Both the position numbers and the translations under genes were made by a program. Below the pieces are notes generated by a model, which saw only the letters and a list, made by a program, of their open reading frames with translations, had not been told where the DNA came from and did no database searches. A stretch of 64,000 nucleotides of DNA from Carettochelys insculpta (Eukaryota > Chordata > Testudines > Carettochelyidae): the NCBI RefSeq assembly GCF_033958435.1, contig NC_134160.1, forward strand, positions 17,099,001 to 17,163,000, in the 5' to 3' direction. This document shows, in pieces, positions 36,080-46,585 of this stretch (its first letter is position 1; each line of letters begins with the position of its first letter).

Positions 36080-36296
36080 ATTGCGGGACGCGCAACGACT
36101 ACACGGTCCCTACTTCGACGTTCAACGTCGAAGTAGGGCGCTATTCCCATCCCCTCATGGGGTTAGCGGCTTCGACGTCTCGCCACCTAACGTCGAAGTT
36201 AACTTCAAAATAGCGCCTGATGCGTGTAGCCGCGACGGGCGCTATTTCGAAGTTAGTGCCGCTACTTCGAAGTAGCGTGCACGTGTAGACACGGCT
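36080..36296 (+). repeat. Harbinger right terminal and subterminal palindromes
   Basis: Contains TTCGACGTTCAACGTCGAAG, several TTCGA/TCGAA pairs, and the terminal CTACTTCGAAGTAGCGTGCA that leads into the inverted terminal repeat ending at 36296. Confidence 0.8.
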
Positions 36297-36335
36297 AATG
36301 ACCTCTAAAGGTCCCTTCTAGTTCTGTGAGATAGG

Positions 36336-36447
36336 CTTGACAAAGTCCTGGCTGGGATGATTTAGTTAGGGTTGGTCCTGCTTCAGGCGGGGGGCTGGAC
36401 TCAAGGACCTCCTAAGGTCTCTTCCAGTTCTTAGGATTCTGATTCTA
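36336..36447 (+). mobile_element. CR1 3' tail
   Basis: AAAGTCCTGGCTGGGATGAT, GGACCTCCTAAGGTCTCTTC and the terminal GATTCTGATTCTATGA. Confidence 0.75.
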
Positions 36448-36697
36448 TGAGAAGCAATGGGCTTAAATTACAGTAAAGGAGGTTTAGGTTGGACATTAGG
36501 GAAACTGCATAACTATCCATGTGGTTAAACACGCAAATAAAATGCCTAGGGAAGTTGTGGAATCTCCTATTTTGAGATATTTATGAGCAGGTTAGATAAA
36601 CCTCTGTCAGGGGTGGCCTGGTCCTGCCTTGTACTGAAGGGGGCTGGGCTCAATGACCTCTCCAAGACCATTCCAGCTCTGGTATTCTATGATTCTG
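36448..36697 (+). mobile_element. CR1 3' region, second copy
   Basis: AGGTTGGACATTAGGGAAAC, GGGGCTGGGCTCAATGACCT-like tail and terminal ATTCTATGATTCTGC. Confidence 0.75.
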
Positions 36698-36854
36698 CAA
36701 AACCACTGAACATTGAAGGTGCGTGAGTGTCTGCGGGAAAAATTCATTTTCCTCAGTCCCTGTGGGAACACCCTTTGCTAAAACCAGCTGTTCAGCCTAT
36801 GATGGTTTACGTGGTGCTTACAGGGCCCAATAGCAGTCAGGCTCTAGTTTTTCT

Positions 36855-36990
36855 TGGTGGTATATTAACACACAGTACAAGATAGTCCCTGCCCCATGGA
36901 GCTTACATTCTAAACAGACAAGACAGGAAAAGGATGCATGAAAGGAGATATCGTTCCCGTTTTACAGGTGGGGAATGAACGTTAGGTTTG
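36855..36990 (+). mobile_element. Ancient SINE-like fragment
   Basis: GTACAAGATAGTCCCTGCCC, GAGCTTACATTCTAAACAGA and CGTTTTACAGGTGGGGAATG are shared by an old amniote repeat. Confidence 0.5.
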
Positions 36991-37374
36991 AAGGTGAGTG
37001 CCCCAGAGAGGATGATAGGATTTTTTGGTGTTACAGGCTTTCTCAATGGCTAGTGCTTGATTCAGGGCCAAGTGAAAGATCATAATTCATTTATAAATAG
37101 ACTTTCATTTTAGGCTGGGTCCAGTTTGTCTGACATTAGTTATTTTCATCAGAGGCGTTTCTCCCTTGCGGTTTGATTGGCCGTCAGAGAGTATTGTTAC
37201 AGCACCCACATTTTTAGGCATTATAGAAGGGGAGTGTGAGACAGCAGTCCCAATTCCCATATCCCTTTCAGCCACTGACTTACTGTGCACACCTATCTAC
37301 CTGTAAAACTGGAATTTTAAAAGTGGATAGCAAGGCTTACGTAATGGTTAGGAAGTGATTTGAGCTCCTAGGTG

Positions 37375-38135
37375 ACAAGTGTTTGGAAACACCAAGAAAT
37401 AGATTCATTAAAGTTTTGTATAATAACATTTAGCAATGCATATATTAAAGATCTGAAAATGGTGTTGATCAACGAAGCGGCAAAATTTGCAGATGACACA
37501 ATATTCGTTAGGTTACTCAAGACCAGAGAAGACTGTAAGCAACTTCAGAGGATCAGAAGTCAGACTAATGTACAGCCTGACAACAAGAGGAATGCAGTGC
37601 TGATAAATGCAAAGTAGTTTGTATTGGATGCAATATTTGAACTGCTTGTTCTTGTTACTGGGTTATCTGAGCATCATTGTGGGCAACTCAGCTGACGCTC
37701 TCTACTCAGTCTGCGATCACAAAAGTAAACCAAACGAAAGATAGTAAGCTCAAAACTGGGAAAGGAACTACTATTTTATGCATTGCGTAATTAACCTGTG
37801 GAATTTGTTGCTATAAGATGTCATGAAGATCAGAAGCTCAGTAGTGTTCAAAAAGGGATTACACATTGATATGACTAACAAGAACCTTCAGAGCGTAGTA
37901 GTAAAAATTACAAATTAAACAAGAATTGCAAAAGGGGGATAAATGCTCATTTTGCAGAGTAGCCGACAAGCTCTAAAAGGATTTGGAAGAAACTCTCAGT
38001 GCGATCAGATTATCCCCAACAGTCCATTGCAGTATTTCTAGCAGCCTTCCTTGAAACCTCTCTGGGCTGTGTTATAAAGGAGGTCAGAGGAGATGATCCT
38101 GATGGTCTTTCTGACATTAAAATCTGTGAGTCTGG
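37375..38135 (+). mobile_element. CR1 LINE 3' fragment
   Basis: LINEAAKFADDTIFVRLLKT at about 37466-37525 is RT motif C. A decayed C-terminus and a 3' region ending GATCCTGATGGTCTTTCTGA follow. Confidence 0.75.
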
Positions 38136-39167
38136 CACTTACCTCTATTGCTAAAAGGATCTTGCTGTAGATGGCATGTCTATGGTAATTCCTGTGTTTG
38201 GAATAATGTGAGTGGTGGATGTGTGGAGTCTAATGTGTGTGTTTCTCTAGCCAGGGTTACTGTCTAAAATTCAGTACTAGCTCATCCTTCATCTTTCATT
38301 GTGTTGCTTTAAGGGGCTCTTCCAAATTTAGACTAAGACCACATTTAGCTTCACAGGTTTCAAATCCTTTCAACATTAAGTGGCAGCCAGGTCCCCACAG
38401 GGGATTTAAGTTGCTTATCATAGGATTATGAGTTCCAAAGAGCTATGGGAAAGAAGCATAAGCTTGCTGACACAGACTTATACTGTGAGTAGGGCAGGAG
38501 TCCAGTTACAATAATGCTGTGGAGCAGGAAGGTCCCCTGTTGAGGGTAAAGTGGTCTTTAAGTGAAGTGGTCTCCCATTGATTTGTTTGTCTAGTGTAAA
38601 TTATGCGAACATGCTAGACCCACAAGGAAAGATGGGAGCAGCCTCCTGGTGATGTAATTACCTACACTGCCTGGGTACCAGCTGGAGAGTGTTGTCAGCA
38701 GCCATCTCTGCGTTTATGGCACACTTCATTTGCATTGGTTTGTTTTGATTCTGTTTAGTTTAAGGTTCTCTGTTTGTTTTTCCATGCCACCTTCAAGACA
38801 CACTAAATGAGTGGAGCAGAAAGCCCTTCCTAGGTGGATTCATCCTCAGTGAATGTCAGATAAGCTGCAGTGTCTAATTTCAGAGCAATTTGGGTGTCAC
38901 TTTGCCCAGGAGAAGTTAGCCCCTGATATCAGGCCTGAGACGAACAGCGGGGCTGATGGACACAGAGGAGTTGCTCAAAGGAAGTGCAGTTAAGGGTAGC
39001 ATGTGCAAATGGCTGATAAAGTAACAATTTCATTTTTAAATGGCAATACGATGCATTACTAAAACCACAGAATAATGACAGGAAGAACTGAAAAACAGGA
39101 GGGAGCATGGAAAATGGTTAAAGCATGGGATGAGGAATCTGGATCCTCAGCTCTTCCGTGGATTAAC
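38136..39167. other. No gene seen
   Basis: No repeat or coding signal recognised. Confidence 0.55.
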
Positions 39168-39170
39168 TGA

Positions 39171-39598
39171 GGCTACATCTACCCTACAGGAGTTGATCAA
39201 CAGAAGTCACTGTCAAAAGAGCTCTACCAGCAAAATTTCTATCAACAGATCACGTCGATGCACAAAAGCAGATTGAAAGAGCAATCCATTCTGTCGACAG
39301 AGAGCTGCCAGAATGCCCGGCCCTCTCTGGAAAGAATGGCTGACCAGAAGCTCTGCAAACAGGGCCACCCGGTGAACTGGAAGCCCTCTCTGTCGACAAA
39401 AAGGCCCCGGAGTGTCTACACTGCACTTTTGTGCATAGAACTATGTCAGTAAAAGTGTTATTCCTCAACACGGAGAGGGATAACACTGTCAGAGAAAGTG
39501 CTCTGCTCTGTTTTGTCAAGTCTCTGTCAACAAAATGCCTTTTGTGTGTAGACGCTCCCTGAATTTTGTCAATAAAACTCTGTGGTGTAGACACAACC
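39171..39598 (+). mobile_element. Harbinger-type MITE, family 2, 428 bp
   Basis: The ends are GGCTACATCTACCC and inverted GGTTGTGTCTACACC. The target duplication is TGA (39168-39170, 39599-39601). The body aligns by eye to 27486-27926, including ACAAAAGCAGATTGAAAGAG and CTGTCGACAGAGAG. Confidence 0.85.
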
Positions 39599-40582
39599 TG
39601 AGTGTTTGGACAAGGGATATTGGACAGCGTTGTCTAGTGCTGTTGGATGCCTTAGTCTGGGGTTGTGTAAAAGTACAGATTTGTCAAACCTGTCTACTTT
39701 TGATCCTCACATGGATCTGAAAGTTGGACGTTGCTTCAACAGAAGGGTGCATTGCCAGAAGTATCTAGTGAGCACCAGATGTCTTGATTTTCTCAGTAGT
39801 AGAGGTGTGTTATTGAGAACTATAAGTTGAACCTTTCTAATTTGGAACTCTTTCGTCTGGCAACATCTATAATCTAGCCTGAGTTTACCATTTATGGTGT
39901 GACCAAGTTTCCTATGGTCCCATAAAGTTTATTTACAGCTACCAGTCCTGGCTCTCAGTGTTCTGTGCTGTTATTTAGCTGTAATTTATCCCTAAGTGTT
40001 TTCTAAGAGCCCAGTAAGCAATGAACATATTGGTAATGTGCTAAACAATATTAACCTCTCATTGTCCCGTGGTGGTGAGAGAGCTCAGTGGTTTGAGCAC
40101 GGGCCTACTAAACCCAGGGTTGTGAGTTCAACCCTGGAAAACAGCAAGCAGTCCTGTGGCACTCTAGAGACTAATTGATATTTTGGAGCATAAGCTTTTG
40201 TGGGCAAAGACCCATTTCATCAGATGCACTGGGGGGGAGGGTTATAGAGGGGTGTTTAAAGAGTGGGGTCCCAGTAAAAGGGAGGAACAGAGCTGACAAA
40301 GTCTATTCAGTCAAGGTGGAAATGGTCCATTATCAGTTGTATGTATCAAAAGAGGAAAAAACAAGTAAGATCAGTCGGGGGATGTGGCCCATTGTCAGAG
40401 TCTAATGTGGAGCTGTTAACACCCAAGGCAGAGAAGCTGCTTTTGTAAGGTGCGAGCCACTCCCAGTCTTTGTTTAATCCTTGGTTGATGGAGTCAATTT
40501 TGCAAATAAATTGCAGCTCAGAGATTTCTCTCTCCGTTTGATTTTTTAAATTTTTGTTTTAGGACTGCTACTTTTAAATCTG

Positions 40583-43037
40583 TTACTGAGTGTCCAGGGA
40601 GATTGAATGCTCTCCCACAGGTTTCAGTACATTACCATTCCTGATTTCTGATTTATGTCCATTTATTCTTTTATGTAGAGACTGTCCAGTTTGGCCAATG
40701 TAAATTGCAGTGGGGCATTGCTGGCATATGATGGCATATATTATATTAGTAGATGTGCAGGTAAAGGAGCCCCTGATGGTATGGTTGGTGTTAGGTCCTG
40801 TGATGATATCACTGGTGTAGATATGTGACCAGAGTTGGCAGCGAGGTTTGTTGCAGGGATTGGTTCCACGTTTAGAGTTACTGTGTTGTGATCTATAGTT
40901 GCTGGTGAGGATTTGTTTCAGGTTTGCAGGCTGTCTGTAGGCGAGGACAGGCCTGCCTCCCAAGGTCCGTGAGAGTGAAGGATCGTTGTCCAGGATGGGT
41001 TGCAGATCACTGATGATGTGTTGGAGGGACCTTAGGTAGGGGCTGTATGTGACAGCCAGTGGTGTTCTCTGGTTTTCCTTGCGAGGACTGTCTTGTAGCA
41101 GGTGGCTTCTGGGTACCCATCTGGCTCTGTCAATCTGTTCCCTCACTTCCTCAGGTGGGTATTGTAGCTTGAGGAAAGCTTGGTAAAGGTCTTGTAGATG
41201 TTTGTCTCTGTCTAATGGATCAGAGCAAATATGTTTGTACCTTAGTGCCTGACTGTATACAATGGATCGTGTAGTGTGCTCTGAATGGAAGCTGGCAGCG
41301 TGTAGATAAGCATAGCAGCCCGTGGGTTTTTGGTATAGGGTGGTATTTATGTGACCATCGCTTATCTGCATGGTAGTGTCTAGGAAGTGGATCTCTTGTG
41401 TGGACTGGTCCAGGCTAAAGTTGATGGTCGGGTGGAAACTGTTGAAATCACAGTGGAACTCTTCAAGAGCCTCCTTCCCATGGGTCCAGATGATGAAAAT
41501 GTCATCAATGTAGCGCAGGTAGAGGAGGGGCGGTAGGGGGCAAGAACTGAGAAAGCGTTGTTCCAGGTCAGCCATAAAAATGTTGGCATACTGTGGGGCC
41601 CTGGGGGTGCCCATAGCAGTGCCACTGATTTGAAGGTAAAAATTGTCCTCAAACCTGAAATAGTTGTGGGCGAGGACAAAGTCACAAAGCTCTGCCACCA
41701 TTTGTGCCTCAGTCTGATCAGGGATAATGTTCTTAACAGCTCGAAGTCCATCTTCATGTGGGATATTGGTGTAAAGGGCCTCTACATCCATGAGCTGCGT
41801 CTACACGTGCACGCTACTTCGAAGTAGCGGCACCAACTTCGACGTTAGGCGGCGAGACGTCGAAGTCGCTAACCTCATGAGGAGATAGGAATAGCGCCCT
41901 ACTTCGACGTTCAACGTCGAAGTAGGGACCGTGTAGACGATCCGCGTCCCGCAACGTCGAAATTGCTGGGTCCTCCATGGCGGCCATCAGCTGTGGGGTT
42001 GAGAGATGCTCTCTCTCCAGCCCCTGCGGGGCTCTATGGTCACCGTGGGCAGCAGCCCTTAGCCCAGGGCTTCTGGCTGCTTCTGCGGCAGCTGGGGATC
42101 TATGCTGCAGGCACAGGGTCTGCAACCAGTTGTCAGCTCTGTGTATCTTGTGTTGTTTAGTGCAACTGTGTCTGGGAGGGGCCCTTTAAGGGAGCGGCTT
42201 GCTGTTGAGTCCGCCCTGTGACCCTGTCTGCAGCTGTACCTGGCATCCCTATTTCGATGTGTGCTACTTTGACGTGTAGACATTCCCTCGCTGCGCCTAT
42301 TTCGATGTTGGGCTGAGCAATGTCGAAGTTGAACATCGACGTTGCTGGCCCTGGAGGACGTGTAGACGTTATTCATCGAAATAGACTATTTCGATGTCGC
42401 CACATCGAAATAAGCTATTTCGATGTTGGCTGCACGTGTAGACGTAGCCATGGTGGCCAGGATGTTTTTTTCAGGAAGGTCACCAATGGATTGTCGTTTC
42501 CTGAGGAAGTCAGGGGTATCTCGAAGAAAGCTGGGAGTGCTGGTAGCATAGGGTCTAAGTAGAGAGTCCACATATCCAGACAATCCTGTGGTGAGGGTGC
42601 CAATGCCTGAGATGATGGGGCATCCGGGATTCCCAGGTTTATGGATCTTCTGTAGCGAGTAGAATAAACCTGGTTTGGGTTCAAGGGGTGTGTCTGTGTA
42701 GATTTGTTCCTGTGTTTTTATAGGGAAGGTCTTGAGCAGATGCTGTAGTTTCTTTGTGTACTCCTCACTGGGATCCTGGGACAGTGGCTTGTAGAATGTA
42801 GTATTGGAGAGTTGCCTGGCAGCTTCCTTTTGGCAGTCTGTTCTGTTCATGATGACAACCACGCCTCCTTTGTTGGCCTCTTGGATGACAATGTCAGAGT
42901 TGTTTTTGAGGCTGTTGATGGCATTGCGTTCTGCACGGCTGAGGTTATGGGGTAAGCAATGCCGCTTTTCCGCAATTTCTGCCTGTGCACATCAGCAGAA
43001 GCATTCTATGTATAGGTCCAGTTTGTCATTTCAACCA
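40583..43037 (-). pseudogene. Penelope-like RT / GIY-YIG endonuclease ORF
   Basis: Read on the minus strand. An N-terminal part (43037 to 42453) includes NSDIVIQEANKGGVVVIMNR and KIHKPGNPGCPI. The MITE follows, then the RT core from 41791 with DVEALYTNIPHEDG (first catalytic Asp), SGTAMGTPRAPQYANIFMAD, and YLRYIDDIFIIW with the catalytic DD at residues 96-97 of this segment. Near the C-terminus, IIYAIICQQC and AIYIGQTGQSLHKRINGHKS form a GIY-YIG endonuclease domain. The frame is continuous across the MITE if it is removed with one target copy. The 5' end is missing. Just after the GIY-YIG domain the frame breaks near 40600; the expected tail (FNLPGHSVTDLKV, then ISELQFICKIDSINQGLN) lies in other frames. 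Confidence 0.88.
41793..42449 (-). mobile_element. Short Harbinger derivative (MITE), 657 bp, inside a Penelope ORF
   Basis: Same family as 9669-10379, in reverse orientation, with ends AGCTGCGTCTACACG and ...GTAGCC. The 3-bp repeat ATG flanks both ends (41790-41792, 42450-42452). Removing it with one ATG rejoins the reverse-transcriptase frame of the surrounding Penelope-like element exactly. Confidence 0.92.
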
Positions 43038-43808
43038 CAATCTTGGAGGCGGCTGTTTAGGAATCTGGGGGACAAAAAGGAGTGGGGGGTGCTTGGTCCT
43101 GCAAAGAGAGCAGGGGACTGGGCTCAGTGGCCTCCTGAGGTCCCTTCTAGCTCTAGGAGATGTGTATCTCCTTTTTCTTTAAAAAAAAAATAAATAAAAA
43201 ATAGTTCTCTCGTAAAACACCAGTCAGGTCCAGAAGGTGCCAGACAAGAGAGGTTCAACCTATAGTCTCAAAATGATTGAAGTTCTCATCAGTCAGAGCT
43301 GACTGGCACTTTTTGGTCTTGTGGCCCCTCTCACACTTTAAGTCCTGTCACCTAAAACGCTGAAGATCAGTTGAGGTCAGGAGGATATATTGCCCAGGCA
43401 ATGTTTGTGCAGTTTTCCAGGTTTAATCTTCCAGATTAATTCTACCAGATCAGTGATAACCCTGTGGAGCTTTTAGCTGTCTGGAATAAAGCCAAACAAT
43501 GTGGCAGTGGACATTTGGCATTGTGGACCCTCACTGGCTCTGCACGGTGTTAGTTTTGAGTATCTAACTGGAGAGACATAGGTGTGCTGGATACCCCAAA
43601 ACAGTAGACACTCTTCAGATACTGGCTTACCTAGGCCAAAGTTCAGCACTCTCTGGAAAATAGCTCATGTGTAGTGGTTGTCCTCAATATCTTTAGCATT
43701 GCCTTTGTGAGTATAGGGCATTACCCCAGTAGTCATTACACTAGTGGTATCTCAAAGATTTAGTGGCGTGCTTCACAGGGGTATAGCAAGAATATCAGTA
43801 AATATCAG

Positions 43809-43930
43809 AGAGGTAGCTGAGTTTGTCTGTATCTTCAAAAACAACAAGAAGCCCTGTGACACCTTATAGACTAGCACATATTTTGGAGCATGAGCTTTCA
43901 TGGGCAAAGACCCACTTCATCAGATGCACA
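43809..43930 (-). mobile_element. Penelope 3'-end insertion, 122 bp
   Basis: Reads AGAGGTAGCTGAGTTTGTCT through TTGGAGCATGAGCTTTCATG to CACTTCATCAGATGCAC. A perfect 12-bp duplication AGTAAATATCAG flanks it (43797-43808, 43931-43942). Confidence 0.85.
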
Positions 43931-44623
43931 AGTAAATATCAGTGAATATTCGTGGGATGCAGCTGTCGTAAAGCAAGTCAGATGGCAACCTCTCCTCAGC
44001 TCTATTTTGAACCAGCAACCATGTCATTTCCAAACATCACCAATCTTCCCCACTTCTTGTTTACAAAAATAGGAGATCATCGAATATCGCGAGATTGCTG
44101 TGTTTGACACTAATGTTCCCGTGTATTGCAGAGCTCCTTCTAAGGGGAAGGATGTGGGGGTAGATAAAATTGTCATGATCTGAAAGGAAATGCTACTTTA
44201 TGATGAGTGACTGCATTACCTACCATTTTCTCACTGGTAAGAATGACTTTCCTCGGACAGACAGTGCTGATGTTCTCAACACTTACGGCTCGACTGAATT
44301 TTCTGTGGACACACATTTATTTTCTAGCTTCCTCTGTTTTCCCCTGGATCTGCCTATGGCTATGACTACATTTAAACTGCTACAGCAACACATCTGCTCA
44401 GCTGCAATGACATCATTGTAGTGCTTCAGCGTAGATATTCACAGTGGCAACAGGAGGGGTTTCTCTTTTCATTGTAGTTAATCCACTTCCACAATGTGTG
44501 GTAGCTAGATCAAGAGAAGAATTATTTTGTCAATTTAGCTCTGTGCACACAGAGGGTTATATTGTTACTATGTGGCTCAGAGCTGGGTCAGCCTAACTCT
44601 ACAATGTCTACTGCGTCCTAAGT

Positions 44624-44800
44624 ATCAGAGAGGGAGCCATGTTAGTCTGTATCTTCAAAAAATAACAAGAAGTCCCGTGGCACCTTATAGACTAACAGAT
44701 ATTTTGGAGCATGAGCTTTCGTGGGCAAAGACCCGCTTTGTCAGATATCTAAATATCTGTTAGTCTATAAGGTGCCACAGGACTTCTTGTTGCTTACTCT
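44624..44800. mobile_element. Penelope-derived fold-back insertion, 177 bp
   Basis: AACAAGAAGTCCCGTGGCAC at the left is repeated inverted at the right as GTGCCACAGGACTTCTTGTT. GTCCTAAGT flanks it on both sides (44615-44623, 44801-44809). Confidence 0.85.
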
Positions 44801-45129
44801 GTCCTAAGTGCTTGTTTGTCTACATGCGGACATCCAGGAAAGTTAATTCAAATTAAATAAAAGCGTGCATTTGAGATGGATTAATGAAACTGCATTCTGT
44901 GAACACATTCATTCTGAATGTGGTTAATTTCAAAGTGAAATAAACTAAAATTAAGGAGACGTTCATTCTGAATAACAGAATACACACAGGGATTTAATAT
45001 GGCTTAACTGATGAACTTCAAAGGTCACACTTTTAGTTAACTTGGTTTCATTTTCCTGTTCTTCCCCATGTCGACTAGTCCTAAGTTACTTCTCTGACCA
45101 CTCCCTGGTGTATCTGAGTTTCAGTATCT

Positions 45130-45335
45130 TTTCAACATATTTATGTTCATAACACTCCTGTGATGTATAGAAGTTTTGTTATCCCCATTTTACAGGTGAA
45201 AAACTGAGCTACAGAAAGACCACATGGTTTGCCCAAGGTTTCACACACATTTTATGTCTCTAGCAGTGTAGGGTATAGCACTTAGATCACATGAGTTCAA
45301 AGCCAGTGTTCTAGTCATTGAACCAAAGTGTCAGA
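45130..45335 (+). mobile_element. MIR-like core-SINE fragment
   Basis: ATCCCCATTTTACAGGTGAA, CAGAAAGACCACATGG and TTTGCCCAAGGTTTCACAC follow the order of MIR-type SINEs. Confidence 0.6.
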
Positions 45336-46544
45336 CTCCTTCAGTACTCAGCTTTGTGGTCCTCTGGATTTCTGTATTACAGCTATTTTGTGCAAAGTTA
45401 ATCGCTCTATCATTTATCTAAGAACACAAACAGCTCGTGACAAAGCAGCCCCATGCTGCATTCCTTCTCCATTTGATGGCATTCGTTCCCCTTATAGTTT
45501 TCACGTTAGACTTTGTTGAAGATATTTAAAATGATTTGTGGTTTGGCAAGTTTCAATCTGTGCATACCCCATTTGTGACTCCTTAAGGAGCTCTCATTTT
45601 CAGAGTGTGGGTACTCTGCATTTTCTGGAAACCAGGCCTCTTTAGTGTGCCTTGGTTGTTGGTCTGTTGTTATTATTGTATTTACCTGATAAGTAACTTT
45701 GATGTTTCTCTGTTCTTCCGTTCGCTGAACTACAAGAGGCAGGTCACTTCTGTGATTCTCACAAATATCACTCATACCCACCTCAAAATAACTACTCTAT
45801 TGTGGTAATGGGTGGACTGACAGTGCACGACTTTGTGATAAGAAGGAAGGATCTACAATCTCACACTTTCAAGCAAACATGGTCCCTTGCTTTGCCCCAC
45901 TATGGGGAGAACCTGGAGCCTCAAAGCCTAATGTTCTGTTCTGGCACAAAATATTACAAATTCAATTTTTCTTGTCAGCTGAAATTCTGGGCACGGGCTG
46001 CAGGTTTTAGCACGACATCTTGGTAATATCAAGCTGGATTTGAAGATCATCCCTTTGAAAATTTAAATATGGTATCTCTGGGATCTATCTGATTAGCTAG
46101 AGGAGGATGTTCACACGGTATAGTAGCAACTTATGTGTATTTTTGGATATGTCTAAAGAAGTGAGTGATACATGTCACAGTTTTGCAGAAGATGAGAGAG
46201 GTTGTGATACAAAAAACTGGATTCCTGTCAACTTTCCCTGTTTGCCTTGGTTTGTGAGAAGGGAGGGGATTAGGAAATTCAGGTTGTCCTTTAGCTCTGT
46301 GAAACACTTTGCTATATGCCCCAATGGACATGAGGGAAGACATGAGGGTAGATTACAAAACCTTCTTCAAGAAGGAGAGACAGGCATTTGACTCAACTGG
46401 GCTAAAGAGCAGCAATATATTTTGTGTTTAGCCTAGTTACGCATAGCTGATGACCATGGATAAATTGCTAGTTCAGCCGTCCCTTTGATGTCAATAACGT
46501 GCTGAATTAATTTAGGAAAGTTATTACGTCTGTTGAGGTGGGAA

Positions 46545-46585
46545 TCTTTTTTTTTTTTTTTTATCATGACACCTGTTGCTCACAG
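46545..46585 (+). promoter_or_regulatory. 3' splice site with long T-tract
   Basis: A T-run of about 17 near 46546-46562, then a short spacer and TTGCTCACAG ending at 46585, directly before the HIVEP3 exon. The polypyrimidine tract sits slightly far from the AG. TCATGAC at 46563-46569 is a weak branch-point candidate. Confidence 0.7.

Larger units (their letters stand above)
31679..36296 (+). mobile_element. PIF/Harbinger DNA transposon, two-gene, about 4.6 kb
   Basis: The left end starts GGCTACGTCTACACG and the right end is its imperfect inverted copy ending in GGCT. The direct repeat AAT flanks both ends (31676-31678 and 36297-36299). Removing the element plus one AAT restores a continuous SINE tail. 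Inside are two convergent genes, as in autonomous PIF/Harbinger elements: a DDE transposase on + (32244-33435) and a Myb/SANT-like protein on - (33834-35933). The element is far more GC-rich than its surroundings. Both genes show frame breaks, so this copy is probably no longer autonomous unless the breaks are assembly errors. Short relatives lie at 9669-10379 and 41793-42449. Confidence 0.93.
31511..36335 (+). mobile_element. tRNA-derived SINE split by the Harbinger element
   Basis: The head at about 31511-31580 has an A-box-like CAGCTCAAATGTTTGAGCG and a B-box-like GGTTGTGAGCTCAATCC. An A-run and a CR1-like tail (GGGGACTGGACTCAAT) lead to the insertion point. The tail resumes after 36296 with GACCTCTAAAGGTCCCTTC and ends near 36335. 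This head-body-tail layout matches the Pol III SINE of turtles as I know it. The Harbinger insertion is younger than this SINE. Confidence 0.8.
40139..43037 (-). mobile_element. Penelope-like retroelement, 5'-truncated
   Basis: An RT plus GIY-YIG element read on the minus strand, with its 3' UTR at the low-coordinate end. It is flanked by a 10-bp imperfect duplication, CAACCCTGGA (40129-40138) and CAATCTTGGA (43038-43047). The 3' UTR (40139-40560) matches short pieces scattered over the window, such as 7936-8002 and 43809-43930. A Harbinger MITE (41793-42449) interrupts the coding part. Confidence 0.88.
40070..43202 (+). mobile_element. tRNA-derived SINE split by a Penelope-like element
   Basis: The head at 40070-40138 has GAGCTCAGTGGTTTGAGCA (A-box-like) and GGTTGTGAGTTCAACCC (B-box-like). 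The body resumes at 43048 with GGCGGCTGTTTAGG, then the tail GGGGACTGGGCTCAGTGG, GGTCCCTTCTAGCTC and an A-rich end. Same family as 31511-36335. Confidence 0.8.
39825..43260 (+). mobile_element. Outer DNA transposon (non-autonomous) split by a SINE
   Basis: The left terminal repeat AGTTGAACCTTTCTAAT is matched by the inverted right end ending AGAGGTTCAACC; TATA flanks both ends. The left part 39825-40069 and the right part about 43203-43260 match the copy at 49706-50165, including ATAAAGTTT and CCAGTCCTGGCTCTCAG. No ORF of its own is seen. It is the outermost layer of a four-level nest. hAT-like is a guess. Confidence 0.75.
43265..46544. other. No gene seen between repeats upstream of the HIVEP3 exon
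   Basis: Outside the Penelope pieces and the MIR-like fragment nothing is recognised. No further HIVEP exon is visible. Confidence 0.55.

Noticed and set aside
40070..40135. A tRNA gene
   Set aside because: A- and B-box-like motifs are present, but no acceptor stem or anticodon arm is evident, and a CR1-like tail follows; this is a SINE head. The same holds at 31511-31580.
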